From NCBI RefSeq assembly GCF_012641435.1, contig NZ_JABAIJ010000001.1:434001-498000 (forward strand): a stretch of DNA of 64,000 nucleotides, read 5' to 3'. Shown piece by piece: positions 18,700 to 27,275 of this stretch. Below the pieces are notes generated by a model, which searched no databases, was not told the DNA's origin, and saw only the letters and a list, made by a program, of their open reading frames with translations. Source of the DNA: Rhizobium sp. P38BS-XIX (lineage in GTDB: Bacteria > Pseudomonadota > Alphaproteobacteria > Rhizobiales > Rhizobiaceae). The translations under genes were made by a program, and so were the position numbers. How positions within the stretch are numbered: the stretch's first letter is position 1; each line of letters begins with the position of its first letter.

Positions 18700-19092
18700 T
18701 TACCTTACCGGCGCCGTTGACGGCTTCAGCTTCACCGACATCGTGATCTGGCCGCTGATCGTGAGTCTCTGGCCGCGACCGTCGAGATTGTTGAGCGATG
18801 TATTGTTCGACATGGCGGTGATTTCGCAGGCGTCCGCGATGCTCTCGAGCAGAGTGGTGCAACTGCTCGCCGCGACCTTATAGAAGGATTTCAATGCCTT
18901 CTCCTGCTGTCCTTCGTCATCGCCATCCTGCACGGAGTAAGAGAGCGATATTCCCGACTGGACGGAAATATATCCTTCTGGAACTTGCCGCGGATTGCGC
19001 AGCGGAAGATTTTGAAGGTTCTGCGCTGTGACGGGCAGCGCCACGCCGACACAAAGCAGGCCTGAAATGATCGAAATAATAGTTTTGCTCAT
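18700..19092 (-). CDS. Secreted protein of unknown function
   Basis: A 130-residue protein with a clear signal peptide (MSKTIISIISGLLCVGVALPVTAQ) and no family I recognise. The mature part contains PEGYISVQSGISLSYSVQDGDDEGQQEKALKSFYKVAASSCTTLLESIADACEITAMSNN, with two Cys that could pair, and a beta-rich end (LTISGQITMSVKLKP). GGAGA precedes the ATG. It is probably periplasmic or exported. The codon use is ordinary for the window, so I take it as a real gene. Confidence 0.72.
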   Translation of the reverse strand: MSKTIISIISGLLCVGVALPVTAQNLQNLPLRNPRQVPEGYISVQSGISLSYSVQDGDDEGQQEKALKSFYKVAASSCTTLLESIADACEITAMSNNTSLNNLDGRGQRLTISGQITMSVKLKPSTAPVR

Positions 19093-19346
19093 CGCACTGT
19101 CTCCATTTTCCTTGCTTGTCGCAGAAAGAGATAAAGTCTTGGTGACGGCATAACCTAAAATTGTATTCTCGGTGCAACATACCCTATAATTTGCGAATCA
19201 CAGATGCGTCGGCTTGGGTGATTTACCCAAAAGCTTCCTTGCCAAGGTTGAAGCCAAAGCGCATAGTTCAGTTCTGTCGTCGGGTATTGCACGGGCACCG
19301 ACGAGGTTTTGCGTGCCTCGGCCCGAAGGACATTGAGACGGCGCAA

Positions 19347-19559
19347 ATGTTGGAAACGCCTATCCATCCGCGGGATCTGCCTCTGTTTTCGGACGATCTG
19401 GATCGCCTTGAAAAAATATTGGAAATCGTGTGCCGTGACCGCGGCATGAACGCGCGCAGCTCGGAAGCCGAGCGCCTGGGAGCGTTGATCATTCAGCTTT
19501 ATCGTCAAGGCGTGAAGGATGACGCCAAGCTTCTCGCGCTTGCGAGAGCTTATTTCTGA
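19347..19559 (+). CDS. Small protein of unknown function, 70 residues
   Basis: From the ATG at 19347 the protein is 70 residues long, soluble, acidic at the N-terminus (LPLFSDDLDRLEKILEIVCRDRGM) and helical throughout. It ends in RLGALIIQLYRQGVKDDAKLLALARAYF. The C-terminal part has the look of small conserved rhizobial proteins annotated only as hypothetical. The frame is open back to 19161, but the upstream residues are Arg/Cys-rich and AT-poor in pattern, so the later start is preferred. No ribosome-binding site is strong. Confidence 0.65.
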   Translation: MLETPIHPRDLPLFSDDLDRLEKILEIVCRDRGMNARSSEAERLGALIIQLYRQGVKDDAKLLALARAYF

Positions 19560-19785
19560 CGCAACCGCGCTTTTTTATGGCGTTGAATCTAATCGATTAA
19601 GCTGATTTCACATAGCTGCAATGAAGCTTTGTGTATGTTCGAAGCGACAGTGCCACCCTATATCCGCTGCATTGCACAAAGAGAATGAATTTCTCGATGT
19701 TACTGATCCCGTGCGGGAGCAGTTTGCGTTTGGCGCTACGGATGAAACCGAATGCGGCTGACGCGGATAATTTGAAGGGTCTATA

Positions 19786-20805
19786 ATGAATTTCAAGGTT
19801 CCGAGCCGGCTTCGCCGCTTGCTCGTCGATTCCGTCGAGCTTCCGCAGCTCAAGTTTCCGATGACACGGCCGCTGTCGCAGCCGGCGCGTCGTCGCATCT
19901 CCGCGCGGTCAGTTCCGCAGCGCCTGACGGATGTCTTGTGGTTCGGCCGTAACCCAGGCGATCTTCGTATGCTTGAATATGTGCCGCCCGGTATCAAGGG
20001 GCCGATGCCGCTTGTGGTCGTGCTGCATGGCTGTCATCAGAATGCCGAGGATTTCGATCGCGCCAGCGGCTGGACGATGCTCGCGCGCAAGCATGGTTTT
20101 GCCGTGCTTTATGCCGAGCAAAAGGCCGCCAACAATCCCAATCTTTGTTTCAACTGGTTCCGGCCGAGCATGGTCACGCGCGATCGCGGCGAGCTCGGCT
20201 CCATCCGGGAAATGATCGATTTCAGCCGGCGAATCCATGACATCGACGACAATAGAATTTTCGTCATGGGCTTGTCTGCCGGCGGTGCGATGGCCGCAGC
20301 GCTGCTGGCCACCTATCCGGAGCTGTTTGCCGCAGGCGCCATCATTGGCGGCCTTCCGTTCGGCGCGGCGCGCGATGCCATGTCGGCTCTGGATGTGATG
20401 AACAGGGGGTCCACGCGCGATGCCGAGAAGTGGGGCGAACTCATTCGCGAGGTTTCGCCTGATGCCGAGCGCTATCCGGTCGTTTCCATCTGGCATGGCG
20501 ATGAAGACGAGGTCGTCTCGTTCGCGAATGCCGAAGCTTCAGTGGCACAATGGCTTGCCGCCCGCGAACGCCCCCGCATCAAGGGGCGCTTGCGCCTGTT
20601 CGAAGGCGGCGAGCGTCGCGAATGGCGGGACGATTACGGCAATATGATCCTGGAACTGGTGACGCTGAACGGCTTTGGTCACGGACTGCCCGTCGTTCCG
20701 GGCATCGAGGGATGGGAGCCGGCGAACGATACCGAACGCTATATCTTGCCTGCGGCGGTTTCCGCGCCGGAGCAATTGGTCCAAAGCTGGGGATTGACTG
20801 CCTGA
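19786..20805 (+). CDS. Extracellular-type esterase, PHB depolymerase/LpqC family
   Basis: A 339-residue alpha/beta hydrolase of the esterase_PHB family. It shows the oxyanion strand PLVVVLHGCHQNAEDFD, the nucleophile elbow GLSAGG (Ser), a candidate acid in WHGDEDEVV and the catalytic His in GFGHGLPV. No conventional signal peptide is seen; the first 45 residues are basic (PSRLRRLLVDS...RRRISARSV). Export, if any, is therefore unproved, and the substrate may be a polyester, acetylated sugar or feruloyl ester. It starts behind GAAGGG as a single-gene unit. Confidence 0.88.
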   Translation: MNFKVPSRLRRLLVDSVELPQLKFPMTRPLSQPARRRISARSVPQRLTDVLWFGRNPGDLRMLEYVPPGIKGPMPLVVVLHGCHQNAEDFDRASGWTMLARKHGFAVLYAEQKAANNPNLCFNWFRPSMVTRDRGELGSIREMIDFSRRIHDIDDNRIFVMGLSAGGAMAAALLATYPELFAAGAIIGGLPFGAARDAMSALDVMNRGSTRDAEKWGELIREVSPDAERYPVVSIWHGDEDEVVSFANAEASVAQWLAARERPRIKGRLRLFEGGERREWRDDYGNMILELVTLNGFGHGLPVVPGIEGWEPANDTERYILPAAVSAPEQLVQSWGLTA

Positions 20806-20868
20806 CGCACTGCCTTAGGAGGCGGGTGCGGTCAGGCATTTCCTGGATGTGTTCGACCGCTTTCGCGA

Positions 20869-21159
20869 TCAATCATCATTGGTGGCGTTGAGATTTTCCG
20901 GGCGAATGCCCTCGTTATCGGACCAGTGCTTGAAGCGAACGCCGGCCCCGCCGGTGCCATCGCTGCCGCCGGCAAGGAAAAGCAGGCCGCGTGCTTCAAG
21001 GGCGGAACGCAGCGCCGAAAGCGCTTTCATATCCGCGGAAGCTACGTCTGTTTCGAGCGCTTGGATGGTGGATGCGGAAAGTTTGCTCTCGCCGGCAAGC
21101 GTTTCCACTGTCAGTCCGAGCATGGCGCGTGCGCCGCGTAATTGTGCTGATGTAATCAT
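20869..21159 (-). CDS. Small XRE-type helix-turn-helix regulator
   Basis: A 96-residue protein made almost entirely of a Cro/CI helix-turn-helix (TSAQLRGARAMLGLTVETLAGESKLSASTIQALETD), followed by SALRSALEARGLLFLAGG. This last motif is common to small alphaproteobacterial XRE proteins. There is no ligand domain. It lies just upstream, in transcription order, of the polysaccharide genes on the same strand, but 53 bases separate it from them and it precedes only the last gene, so no regulatory link can be claimed. Confidence 0.82.
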   Translation of the reverse strand: MITSAQLRGARAMLGLTVETLAGESKLSASTIQALETDVASADMKALSALRSALEARGLLFLAGGSDGTGGAGVRFKHWSDNEGIRPENLNATNDD

Positions 21160-21211
21160 CGTTTAAATGTAACGCATAAGATCGCAGATCGAAACCGACT
21201 GCCGTTAAAAA

Positions 21212-22459
21212 TCATGCGCGGACGGGAAATGCGGTCGCGTTGCCGGTTCGATCTTCGGCCGCATTCCGCAGCCTGACGTTGTCGGGCTTTTCCAGTGGAG
21301 CAGGGGCAGGATAGCCGAGCAAATCGAAATAGATTTGCTCCGTCGCATCGGCCATTCCCGTGAGCGTGTAGTCGTCCTTGCGGCGACGTGCTTCCGCGCT
21401 GAAGCTTGCCAGCAACCTGGGATCGGCAAATCGCCTCATCGCGGCGGCCAGTTCGCGCGGATCGTCCGTATTCGGCACGAGATAGCCATTCTTGCCCGGC
21501 TCCAGAACGGTGCGGGCGCCACCGACATCGGCCAGCAGCAAAGGCTTGCCCGCCGCCGCTGCCTCCAGCATCACATAGGACATCGCCTCATATCGGCTCG
21601 GCATGACGACGACATCAAATGCATCGATCGCCGTGACCCCTGGGACGCTGCTGTCGAGGCGCACCCGATTTTCAAGACCCGCTTTCCGGATCATGTCGGC
21701 AATCGCCGGTGCCAGTTCGCCAATGCCGATCATCAGCAGATGAGCCTGCGGCAATTCCTTTGCGACCTGAACGAAGGCTTCGATTAGTCTCTCCGGTGCC
21801 TTCTGCCGGGTCATACGGCCGACGAAGCCGAAGAGCAGGGCATCCTGCGGTATTTCGTAGCGCATGCGAACCGCGCCGCGTTGGCTGATGGGCGGGGCGT
21901 TGACGCCATTGACAACGATGCTCAGGCGATCTTCGGGAATGCCGATCGACACCGCGTGATTATACTCGTCCCGGGAAACGCAGATAAGGCGATCCGTCAG
22001 CCACTTGCCGAGCAATTGTTCGATGCCGCCATAGACGAAACGGCCCTTTGAGCCGAGCGTCGGGTCCATGGTGCGGAAGGCATGCGGCGTATAAAGAACC
22101 GGAACGTGCTTGCCCGGCAGCCGCAGGCGCGTGAGCGCACCGGCTTTCGAGCTGTGGCCGTGGATCAGATCAAAAGGGCCGCGATTGGTCGCGATCTTGC
22201 GCAGGTTCCACCATGCCGTGATATCCCAGGGACCTGGAGCACGGCGCATCGCGAGTGGAATGACATTGTCCAGACCGATGCTTTCCAGCTCGGAAACGAA
22301 TGTCGCCTCTGCGCGCACCGGTGAATAAACAGCCGTCACCGAGTGACCACGATGCTGCATGGCGCGGCACAGATCGAGGAAATGCCGTCCCGAGCCACCG
22401 CCGCTCGGTTCGAGAACCTGCAACAGAGACAGGCGCCTGATGCTGCTGTGGATATTCAA
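21212..22459 (-). CDS. Glycosyltransferase family 4
   Basis: A 415-residue GT-B enzyme. The N-terminal acceptor domain begins with SLLQVLEPSGGGSGRHFLDLCRAMQHRGHSVTAVYSP. The C-terminal donor domain begins near LFGFVGRMTRQKAPERLIEAF and carries the E-x7-E motif in MPSRYEAMSYVMLEAAAAGKPLLLADVGGARTV. It probably adds one sugar of the repeat unit on the cytoplasmic face. Its ATG overlaps the stop of the polymerase gene by 4 bases, so it is the last gene of a five-gene minus-strand operon. Confidence 0.92.
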   Translation of the reverse strand: MNIHSSIRRLSLLQVLEPSGGGSGRHFLDLCRAMQHRGHSVTAVYSPVRAEATFVSELESIGLDNVIPLAMRRAPGPWDITAWWNLRKIATNRGPFDLIHGHSSKAGALTRLRLPGKHVPVLYTPHAFRTMDPTLGSKGRFVYGGIEQLLGKWLTDRLICVSRDEYNHAVSIGIPEDRLSIVVNGVNAPPISQRGAVRMRYEIPQDALLFGFVGRMTRQKAPERLIEAFVQVAKELPQAHLLMIGIGELAPAIADMIRKAGLENRVRLDSSVPGVTAIDAFDVVVMPSRYEAMSYVMLEAAAAGKPLLLADVGGARTVLEPGKNGYLVPNTDDPRELAAAMRRFADPRLLASFSAEARRRKDDYTLTGMADATEQIYFDLLGYPAPAPLEKPDNVRLRNAAEDRTGNATAFPVRA

Positions 22460-23718
22460 GGTGCTGCCCCCCTGCCACTCAAGCTACGCTGATACCTTTG
22501 CTCAAGGGCACCGCAGCCCCAGACGATGCCGATCAGCATGTAAAGATGACGCCAGTGGTCGGTATCGATGACGTTGCCGATGCCCACATGGCCGAGAATG
22601 ACGATCCAGGCTATCATCACGTAAGGCTGCCAGGGGCGCTCCTTCAGGAAGTTGCGGAAGCCGATGTAGATGGTCCAGCAGATCATGCTGATCCAGCAGG
22701 CAAAGCCGATCCAGCCATAGGTGGTCAGTGTCTTGAGCCAGGTATTGTGCTCGTCCTCGCGAAACATTTGGCCGAAGACCAGTGGTCCGAGGCCAAGCGG
22801 TCGTTCCATCGACATCATGAAGCCGATACCGTGTCGTTCGAAACGTCCGAGATGGCCGCCGTCATAGCTCTGGACGAGTTGCAGTCGCGTGGTGAACAGG
22901 TCGCTGACCTGGGGAAATTGCAGGGCGACGACAAGCAGCACCACCATGAAGATGATCGCTGTCATCGACATCACCAAGATGCGGAGCCGGAAAGTATTGC
23001 TGCGGTGCTTGAGCAGCATACAGAAAATCAGCATCACCGATGCGAAGGCAAAAAGAGCCCAGGCCGCGCGAGAAAAGGACAGGAAGACACCAAAGGCCAG
23101 AACAAGCAGGCAGACCGCCTTGACCGGCGCTTTTTTCAGATCGCCGACGAGAAGCCCGTGCATCAGATAAAGGCTCGGTGTCACCAGGTAGGGACCGAAG
23201 ACGTTCGGATCCTGGAAGGCACCCATGGCGCGGTCGTAGCGGGTGAAGATATCGAAGCCCGGTACGGCATGGAAATAGCCGAGAATGCCGAGGCTTGCGG
23301 TAATCAGCGCAGCCACGACCCATGTGTTGAAGATCAGCCTCAGCCGCTTTTGGTTGTCCTCGACGATCGCCGCGTAAAAGACGGAACTGAGGGCCAGGAA
23401 AGTCGATACCGCGATATAGATCGGACCGTCGAGGTGATTGCCGGCAGCCAGATCGCGCATCTGCGTGATCGACAGCATGCCGCCGATATTGAAGGTGATG
23501 AATAGAGCCAGAAGCGGCCCGACACTGCGCGATATTCTTAGTCCAAGAATGAACCATGTGCCGATGAGAAAGGCGAGCCACAACTCATAAGGCGCAGGCT
23601 CGGCAATGACGAAACCCGACAGGAATACCCCGACGGCAACGCTGGCCGTGCCGATGAGCCGCATTGCTGCGACCTGCGGCTGCGCCACGCGGGAAGGGGA
23701 GAGCTCTATCGAGGTCAA
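22456..23718 (-). CDS. O-antigen polymerase/ligase family membrane protein (Wzy-like)
   Basis: A 420-residue multi-pass membrane protein with about 10-12 hydrophobic segments. It has a large periplasmic loop containing GFMMSMERPLGLGPLVFGQMFREDEHNTWLKTLTTYGWIGFACW. The H-N-x-W-L-x-x-L-x-x-x-G run is the signature of the O-antigen ligase/polymerase family. In this operon a repeat-unit polymerase is the natural role. Both ends overlap neighbours by 4 bases (ATGA arrangements), so translation is coupled to the initiating transferase and to the GT4 gene. Confidence 0.88.
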   Translation of the reverse strand: MTSIELSPSRVAQPQVAAMRLIGTASVAVGVFLSGFVIAEPAPYELWLAFLIGTWFILGLRISRSVGPLLALFITFNIGGMLSITQMRDLAAGNHLDGPIYIAVSTFLALSSVFYAAIVEDNQKRLRLIFNTWVVAALITASLGILGYFHAVPGFDIFTRYDRAMGAFQDPNVFGPYLVTPSLYLMHGLLVGDLKKAPVKAVCLLVLAFGVFLSFSRAAWALFAFASVMLIFCMLLKHRSNTFRLRILVMSMTAIIFMVVLLVVALQFPQVSDLFTTRLQLVQSYDGGHLGRFERHGIGFMMSMERPLGLGPLVFGQMFREDEHNTWLKTLTTYGWIGFACWISMICWTIYIGFRNFLKERPWQPYVMIAWIVILGHVGIGNVIDTDHWRHLYMLIGIVWGCGALEQRYQRSLSGRGAAP

Positions 23719-25274
23719 TACGCGTTTTCCGTGTTGAACAGACGGAACGGCGTCAGGAAGAGGATCTTTAGATCGAAGAGCAACGACCAGTTCTCGATGT
23801 AATAGAGATCATAGGCCGTACGGAATCTGATCTTGTCGTCGCTGTCGATCTCGCCGCGCCAGCCGTTGATCTGGGCCCAGCCGGTGACGCCGGGTTTGAC
23901 GCGATGGCGGGCGAAATAACCCTCGACGACATCGGCATATGTGCGGTTATGGCTGGCAGCGAGGACGGCATGCGGGCGCGGTCCCACCAGCGACAGGCCG
24001 CCGAGCAGCACGTTGAAGATCTGCGGCAATTCGTCGATGGATGTCTTGCGGATGAAGCGTCCGACCGGGGTAACGCGCGGATCGTTCTTGGTGACGGCAT
24101 TGCGTGCGGTCGGATCGCTCATATGCGTATACATCGAGCGGAACTTGAAAACGTTGATGATCTCGTTGTTGAAGCCGTGGCGCTTCTGCATGAAGAAGAC
24201 CGGCCCCTTCGAGGTCGCCTTGACCGCAATTGCGGCGCCCAGCATGATCGGCCACACCAGCGCCAGTGCCAGCAGGCTGAAGAAGATGTCGAAAATGCGC
24301 TTGGCAACGCCGTCCCAATCGCGGATCGGCTTGTTGAAGATATCAAGCATCGGTACGGCGCCGACGTGGGAATAGGCGCGGGGTCGGAAGCGCAGCTTGT
24401 TGGCATGTGCCGCCAGACGAATATCGACGGGCAGCACCCAGAGCATCTTGAGGAGCTGCAGGATGCGGTCCTCGGCGCTGATGGGAAGCGCAATGATCAG
24501 CATGTCCACACGGGTGAGGCGAGCGAACTCGACGAGTTCGGCGACAGTGCCGAGTTTCGGATAGCCGGCGACCATGACAGGTGACCGCTTCTCACCGCGA
24601 TCGTCGAAGATGCCGCAGATGCGGATATCATTATCGGGCTGGTGCTCGAGCGCGCGTATCAACTCCTTGGCGGGCTCGCCGCCACCGATGATGACTGCAC
24701 GTCGTTCCATGACGCCGTTGCGAGCCCAGTGGCGAATGCCGTAGGCGAACAGAAGTCTGGCAACGAGGAGGAAGGCTGCGCCCGTAGCAAGCCATGTGGC
24801 GAGAAGCGTGATCGAATAGACTTTATGGATAGCGAAGGGAAAGAGCGCGATGGTTATTCCCGCGAAGGCGACAGCCCATGGTCCGAGAATCCGATGAAGA
24901 AAGCGATGCGGGGAGCGCAGAACCGGAATCTGATAGGCGTCAGCCACCTGCATGAAGATGGTCGCAAGACCGCTCACTGCAATGGCCAAGGCTGCTTTCA
25001 GCAGGAGCGGATGATCGCTGACCGAGGCACCCAACACCAGAAGCGTCAGGCCGAGCGCAAGCAATGACAGGAATTCGAACAGTCTGTATTGGCCGATGAT
25101 GATCGACGGCGTCTGGTTGCTTTCGCGGAATTGCTCGGCAATCTGTCGCGCATAGGGATTGAGCTCGCCGCTAGCGCGCTCGGAAGACTCCTCCGTACTG
25201 CGGGTGCGGATTTCCGAAACCTGCTTGCGAATGTTGTCCAAGTTGAACTGCTCGGACTTTTCAGGAGTGTTCAT
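23715..25274 (-). CDS. Undecaprenyl-phosphate glucose phosphotransferase (WcaJ/UppE type)
   Basis: Initiates repeat-unit synthesis by moving a hexose-1-phosphate to undecaprenyl phosphate. The 519-residue protein has the full polyprenyl glycosylphosphotransferase layout. Membrane segments lie at about residues 75-180, followed by a Rossmann-like middle domain (RRAVIIGGGEPAKELIRALE). The catalytic C-terminal domain begins at KRIFDIFFSLLALALVWPIM. That domain holds KRHGFNNEIINVFKFRSM, TSIDELPQIFNVLLGGLSLVGPRPH and VKPGVTGWAQINGWRG. The length and middle domain fit the WcaJ class rather than short ExoY. It overlaps the polymerase gene by 4 bases. Confidence 0.92.
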   Translation of the reverse strand: MNTPEKSEQFNLDNIRKQVSEIRTRSTEESSERASGELNPYARQIAEQFRESNQTPSIIIGQYRLFEFLSLLALGLTLLVLGASVSDHPLLLKAALAIAVSGLATIFMQVADAYQIPVLRSPHRFLHRILGPWAVAFAGITIALFPFAIHKVYSITLLATWLATGAAFLLVARLLFAYGIRHWARNGVMERRAVIIGGGEPAKELIRALEHQPDNDIRICGIFDDRGEKRSPVMVAGYPKLGTVAELVEFARLTRVDMLIIALPISAEDRILQLLKMLWVLPVDIRLAAHANKLRFRPRAYSHVGAVPMLDIFNKPIRDWDGVAKRIFDIFFSLLALALVWPIMLGAAIAVKATSKGPVFFMQKRHGFNNEIINVFKFRSMYTHMSDPTARNAVTKNDPRVTPVGRFIRKTSIDELPQIFNVLLGGLSLVGPRPHAVLAASHNRTYADVVEGYFARHRVKPGVTGWAQINGWRGEIDSDDKIRFRTAYDLYYIENWSLLFDLKILFLTPFRLFNTENAY

Positions 25275-25350
25275 GGCAGCTTATCCGGTCGTTGCCGTAA
25301 AACGCCTATCAGATATCAGCTAAGAAACACTTACGGCAGACACTTGTATT

Positions 25351-26496
25351 CTAACGGTTGTCGCGCCGCCCAAGTATATTCTGATACAACCTTAAAGTAT
25401 CCCGGGCCATTGTGGAAGCGGAAAAGCTCGCTCTGATTGTTTCAATATCGGGCATGTTGCGTTTGCCCCAGTCCGGCTCCGTAATCGCCTCTGCCATGGC
25501 TCGTGCAAGATCATCGGAATTGTCGGATTTGGCTAGTGCCGCGCTGTCTTCGCCCAAGGCCTCAGGGATGCCGCCGACCCGCGAGGCGATCACCGTCTTT
25601 CCGGCTGCGAGCGCCTCCAGGACGATATAGGGCATGGCCTCCGCGCGGGAGGGGACGACGACGTTTTGCGAGACGGTGAACGCTTCCTGCACGCGCATGG
25701 CCGGCAGCATGCCTATCCGATGCCCGAGGCCGCGTTCGGTCATCATTCGCTGATATTTGTCCCTGTCCGGACCATCGCCGATCATCAGCGCCGAGAGTGG
25801 CCTGCCGATCCGCCGCTCAGTCTTGGCGAATGCATCCACAAATAGATCGGGACCTTTGAGGTCCCGTAGCATGCCGATATAGACGAAGTGCACGGAATCC
25901 GAACGTGTGGGAACGCAACGGAAGTCCCGCTCACTGATGCCGTTGTAGATGAGAACCGAACGGGTCCGCGGTTTGCCGATCTTGCGCATGTAGGTGCGCC
26001 GCTCGAAATCGCAGATGAAGATCAGGCCGTCTGTCACGAGTTCAAGCACGCGCTCCAGACTATGCACCAGCATGCCCTGCAGCGAGGCGCGGGGGAAGTG
26101 CAGGCTACCCCCATGCGCAGTATAGAGGCGGGCTACGCGATACCTGTTCACCCGCAGGATCGAGCCGAGAACGCGCGCAAGCAGGCCGCCTTTGGCGCCA
26201 TGCCCGTGCAGCACATCCGGCCGCAAACTTTTGATTTCCTTGTAACCGCTCCAAAGTGTCGCGATGTCCGAAAGGCTGATCTGCCGCCGGATGGGCAGCC
26301 GGACCACGCCGAGCGCCAGAAACGGCGCGATATCCTCGAACAGACGATCCTCGTGCTCGCCACCGGTCAGGCTGTCGCAGAGGATGCCGACCTCGTGTCC
26401 CGCCTTGCTCTGCTCTTCCACCAGATCCCTTACATGGCGGAAGATCCCGCCGACAGGCGATCTGAAGCAATGGAGGATGCGGAGCGTTTTTGTCAT
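25351..26496 (-). CDS. Glycosyltransferase family 4
   Basis: A 381-residue GT-B enzyme. The acceptor domain starts LRILHCFRSPVGGIFRHVRDLVEEQSKAGHEVGILCDS. The donor domain carries FVYIGMLRDLKGPDLFVDAF and the E-x7-E run SRAEAMPYIVLEALAAGKTVIASRVGGIPEALGE. It is distinct from the other GT4 enzyme of the operon, sharing only the family frame, so the two probably add different sugars. It starts 12 bases after the export lipoprotein gene. 76 bases separate it from the initiating transferase gene. Confidence 0.92.
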   Translation of the reverse strand: MTKTLRILHCFRSPVGGIFRHVRDLVEEQSKAGHEVGILCDSLTGGEHEDRLFEDIAPFLALGVVRLPIRRQISLSDIATLWSGYKEIKSLRPDVLHGHGAKGGLLARVLGSILRVNRYRVARLYTAHGGSLHFPRASLQGMLVHSLERVLELVTDGLIFICDFERRTYMRKIGKPRTRSVLIYNGISERDFRCVPTRSDSVHFVYIGMLRDLKGPDLFVDAFAKTERRIGRPLSALMIGDGPDRDKYQRMMTERGLGHRIGMLPAMRVQEAFTVSQNVVVPSRAEAMPYIVLEALAAGKTVIASRVGGIPEALGEDSAALAKSDNSDDLARAMAEAITEPDWGKRNMPDIETIRASFSASTMARDTLRLYQNILGRRDNR

Positions 26497-26508
26497 GAGT
26501 GAGCGCGG

Positions 26509-27084
26509 TCAGAACAACCGCTCTCTGACATAGATGGTGTCGCCCGCCAGCACCGGATCGGAAATGCCGACGCGGCCGGTCATCACATGGCCGTTGATCT
26601 TGCGCGTGACATCGGCGTTGGCCTGATTGGCGCGGCTGCTGAAGCCACCGGCAACCGCGATGGCGTTCTGGACCGTCATCCCAGGCACATAGGAATACTG
26701 TCCCGGCTGGCCGACTTCGCCCATGATGTAGACCGAGCGATAGCGATCGACATCGATGGAGACGTCGGGGTCGCGAATATAACCCTGGCGCAGCTTCTGC
26801 GCGATCTGGCCGGAGAGCTGCTGCAGGGTTCTGCCGCGGGCCGTGATCTGGCCGACCAGCGGGAAGGAGATGTAGCCGGCCTGGTCGACCGTGTAGGTAT
26901 TGCTGAGGCCGGGCTGGTCAAATACCGTGACGCGCAGCCGGTCGCCGCTATCCAGCGTATAGGGCTGGATCGTCGCCTCGCTGAAGGCTCTCGGCGCAGG
27001 TTGATAGGTATTGCAGGCAGCGAGCGCCACGCTCATGGCTGCCATGCTGAGTGCAAGTGCAATCTTTGGCTTTGCGAAGGGCAT
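26509..27084 (-). CDS. Polysaccharide export lipoprotein (Wza/OPX family)
   Basis: The outer-membrane export component of a Wzy-type polysaccharide system. From the ATG at 27084 the precursor is 191 residues long, with a signal peptide and lipobox (SVALAACN). It has the Poly_export domain (YTLDSGDRLRVTVFDQPGLSNTYTVDQAGYISFPLVGQI) followed by one SLBB domain (VYIMGEVGQPGQYSYVPGMTVQNAIAVAGGFS). It is short, lacking the C-terminal barrel helix of E. coli Wza, like ExoF/HfsD-type proteins. It is first in the minus-strand operon and divergent from the chain-length protein gene. Confidence 0.92.
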   Translation of the reverse strand: MPFAKPKIALALSMAAMSVALAACNTYQPAPRAFSEATIQPYTLDSGDRLRVTVFDQPGLSNTYTVDQAGYISFPLVGQITARGRTLQQLSGQIAQKLRQGYIRDPDVSIDVDRYRSVYIMGEVGQPGQYSYVPGMTVQNAIAVAGGFSSRANQANADVTRKINGHVMTGRVGISDPVLAGDTIYVRERLF

Positions 27085-27275
27085 TTCGCGCTCACACGAA
27101 AGGAAACTAACTATCGCCGTTATCAATCCGTTAGGGTTAACGGGAGGTAAAGAGCTCAAGCATTCGCGGAAAAATTCAGTGCCGCCGAAAATAACGTCCA
27201 CGAAATACTATTAACCGTTGGGTTACCGTGGGCGTTTACGATTAATTTTGGCTTTCTCTCATGGAGTTCTTGCAT
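27085..27275. promoter_or_regulatory. Divergent promoter region of the polysaccharide locus
   Basis: These 191 bases separate the export lipoprotein gene (minus) from the chain-length protein gene (plus), so they must hold both promoters. Two similar inverted repeats are visible: CCGTTA-GGGT-TAACGG at 27128-27143 and TAACC-GTTG-GGTTA at 27212-27225. Both contain TTAACC-like half-sites. CtrA half-sites look like this, but the full spacing TTAA-N7-TTAA is not present, so the binding protein is open. Confidence 0.45.
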
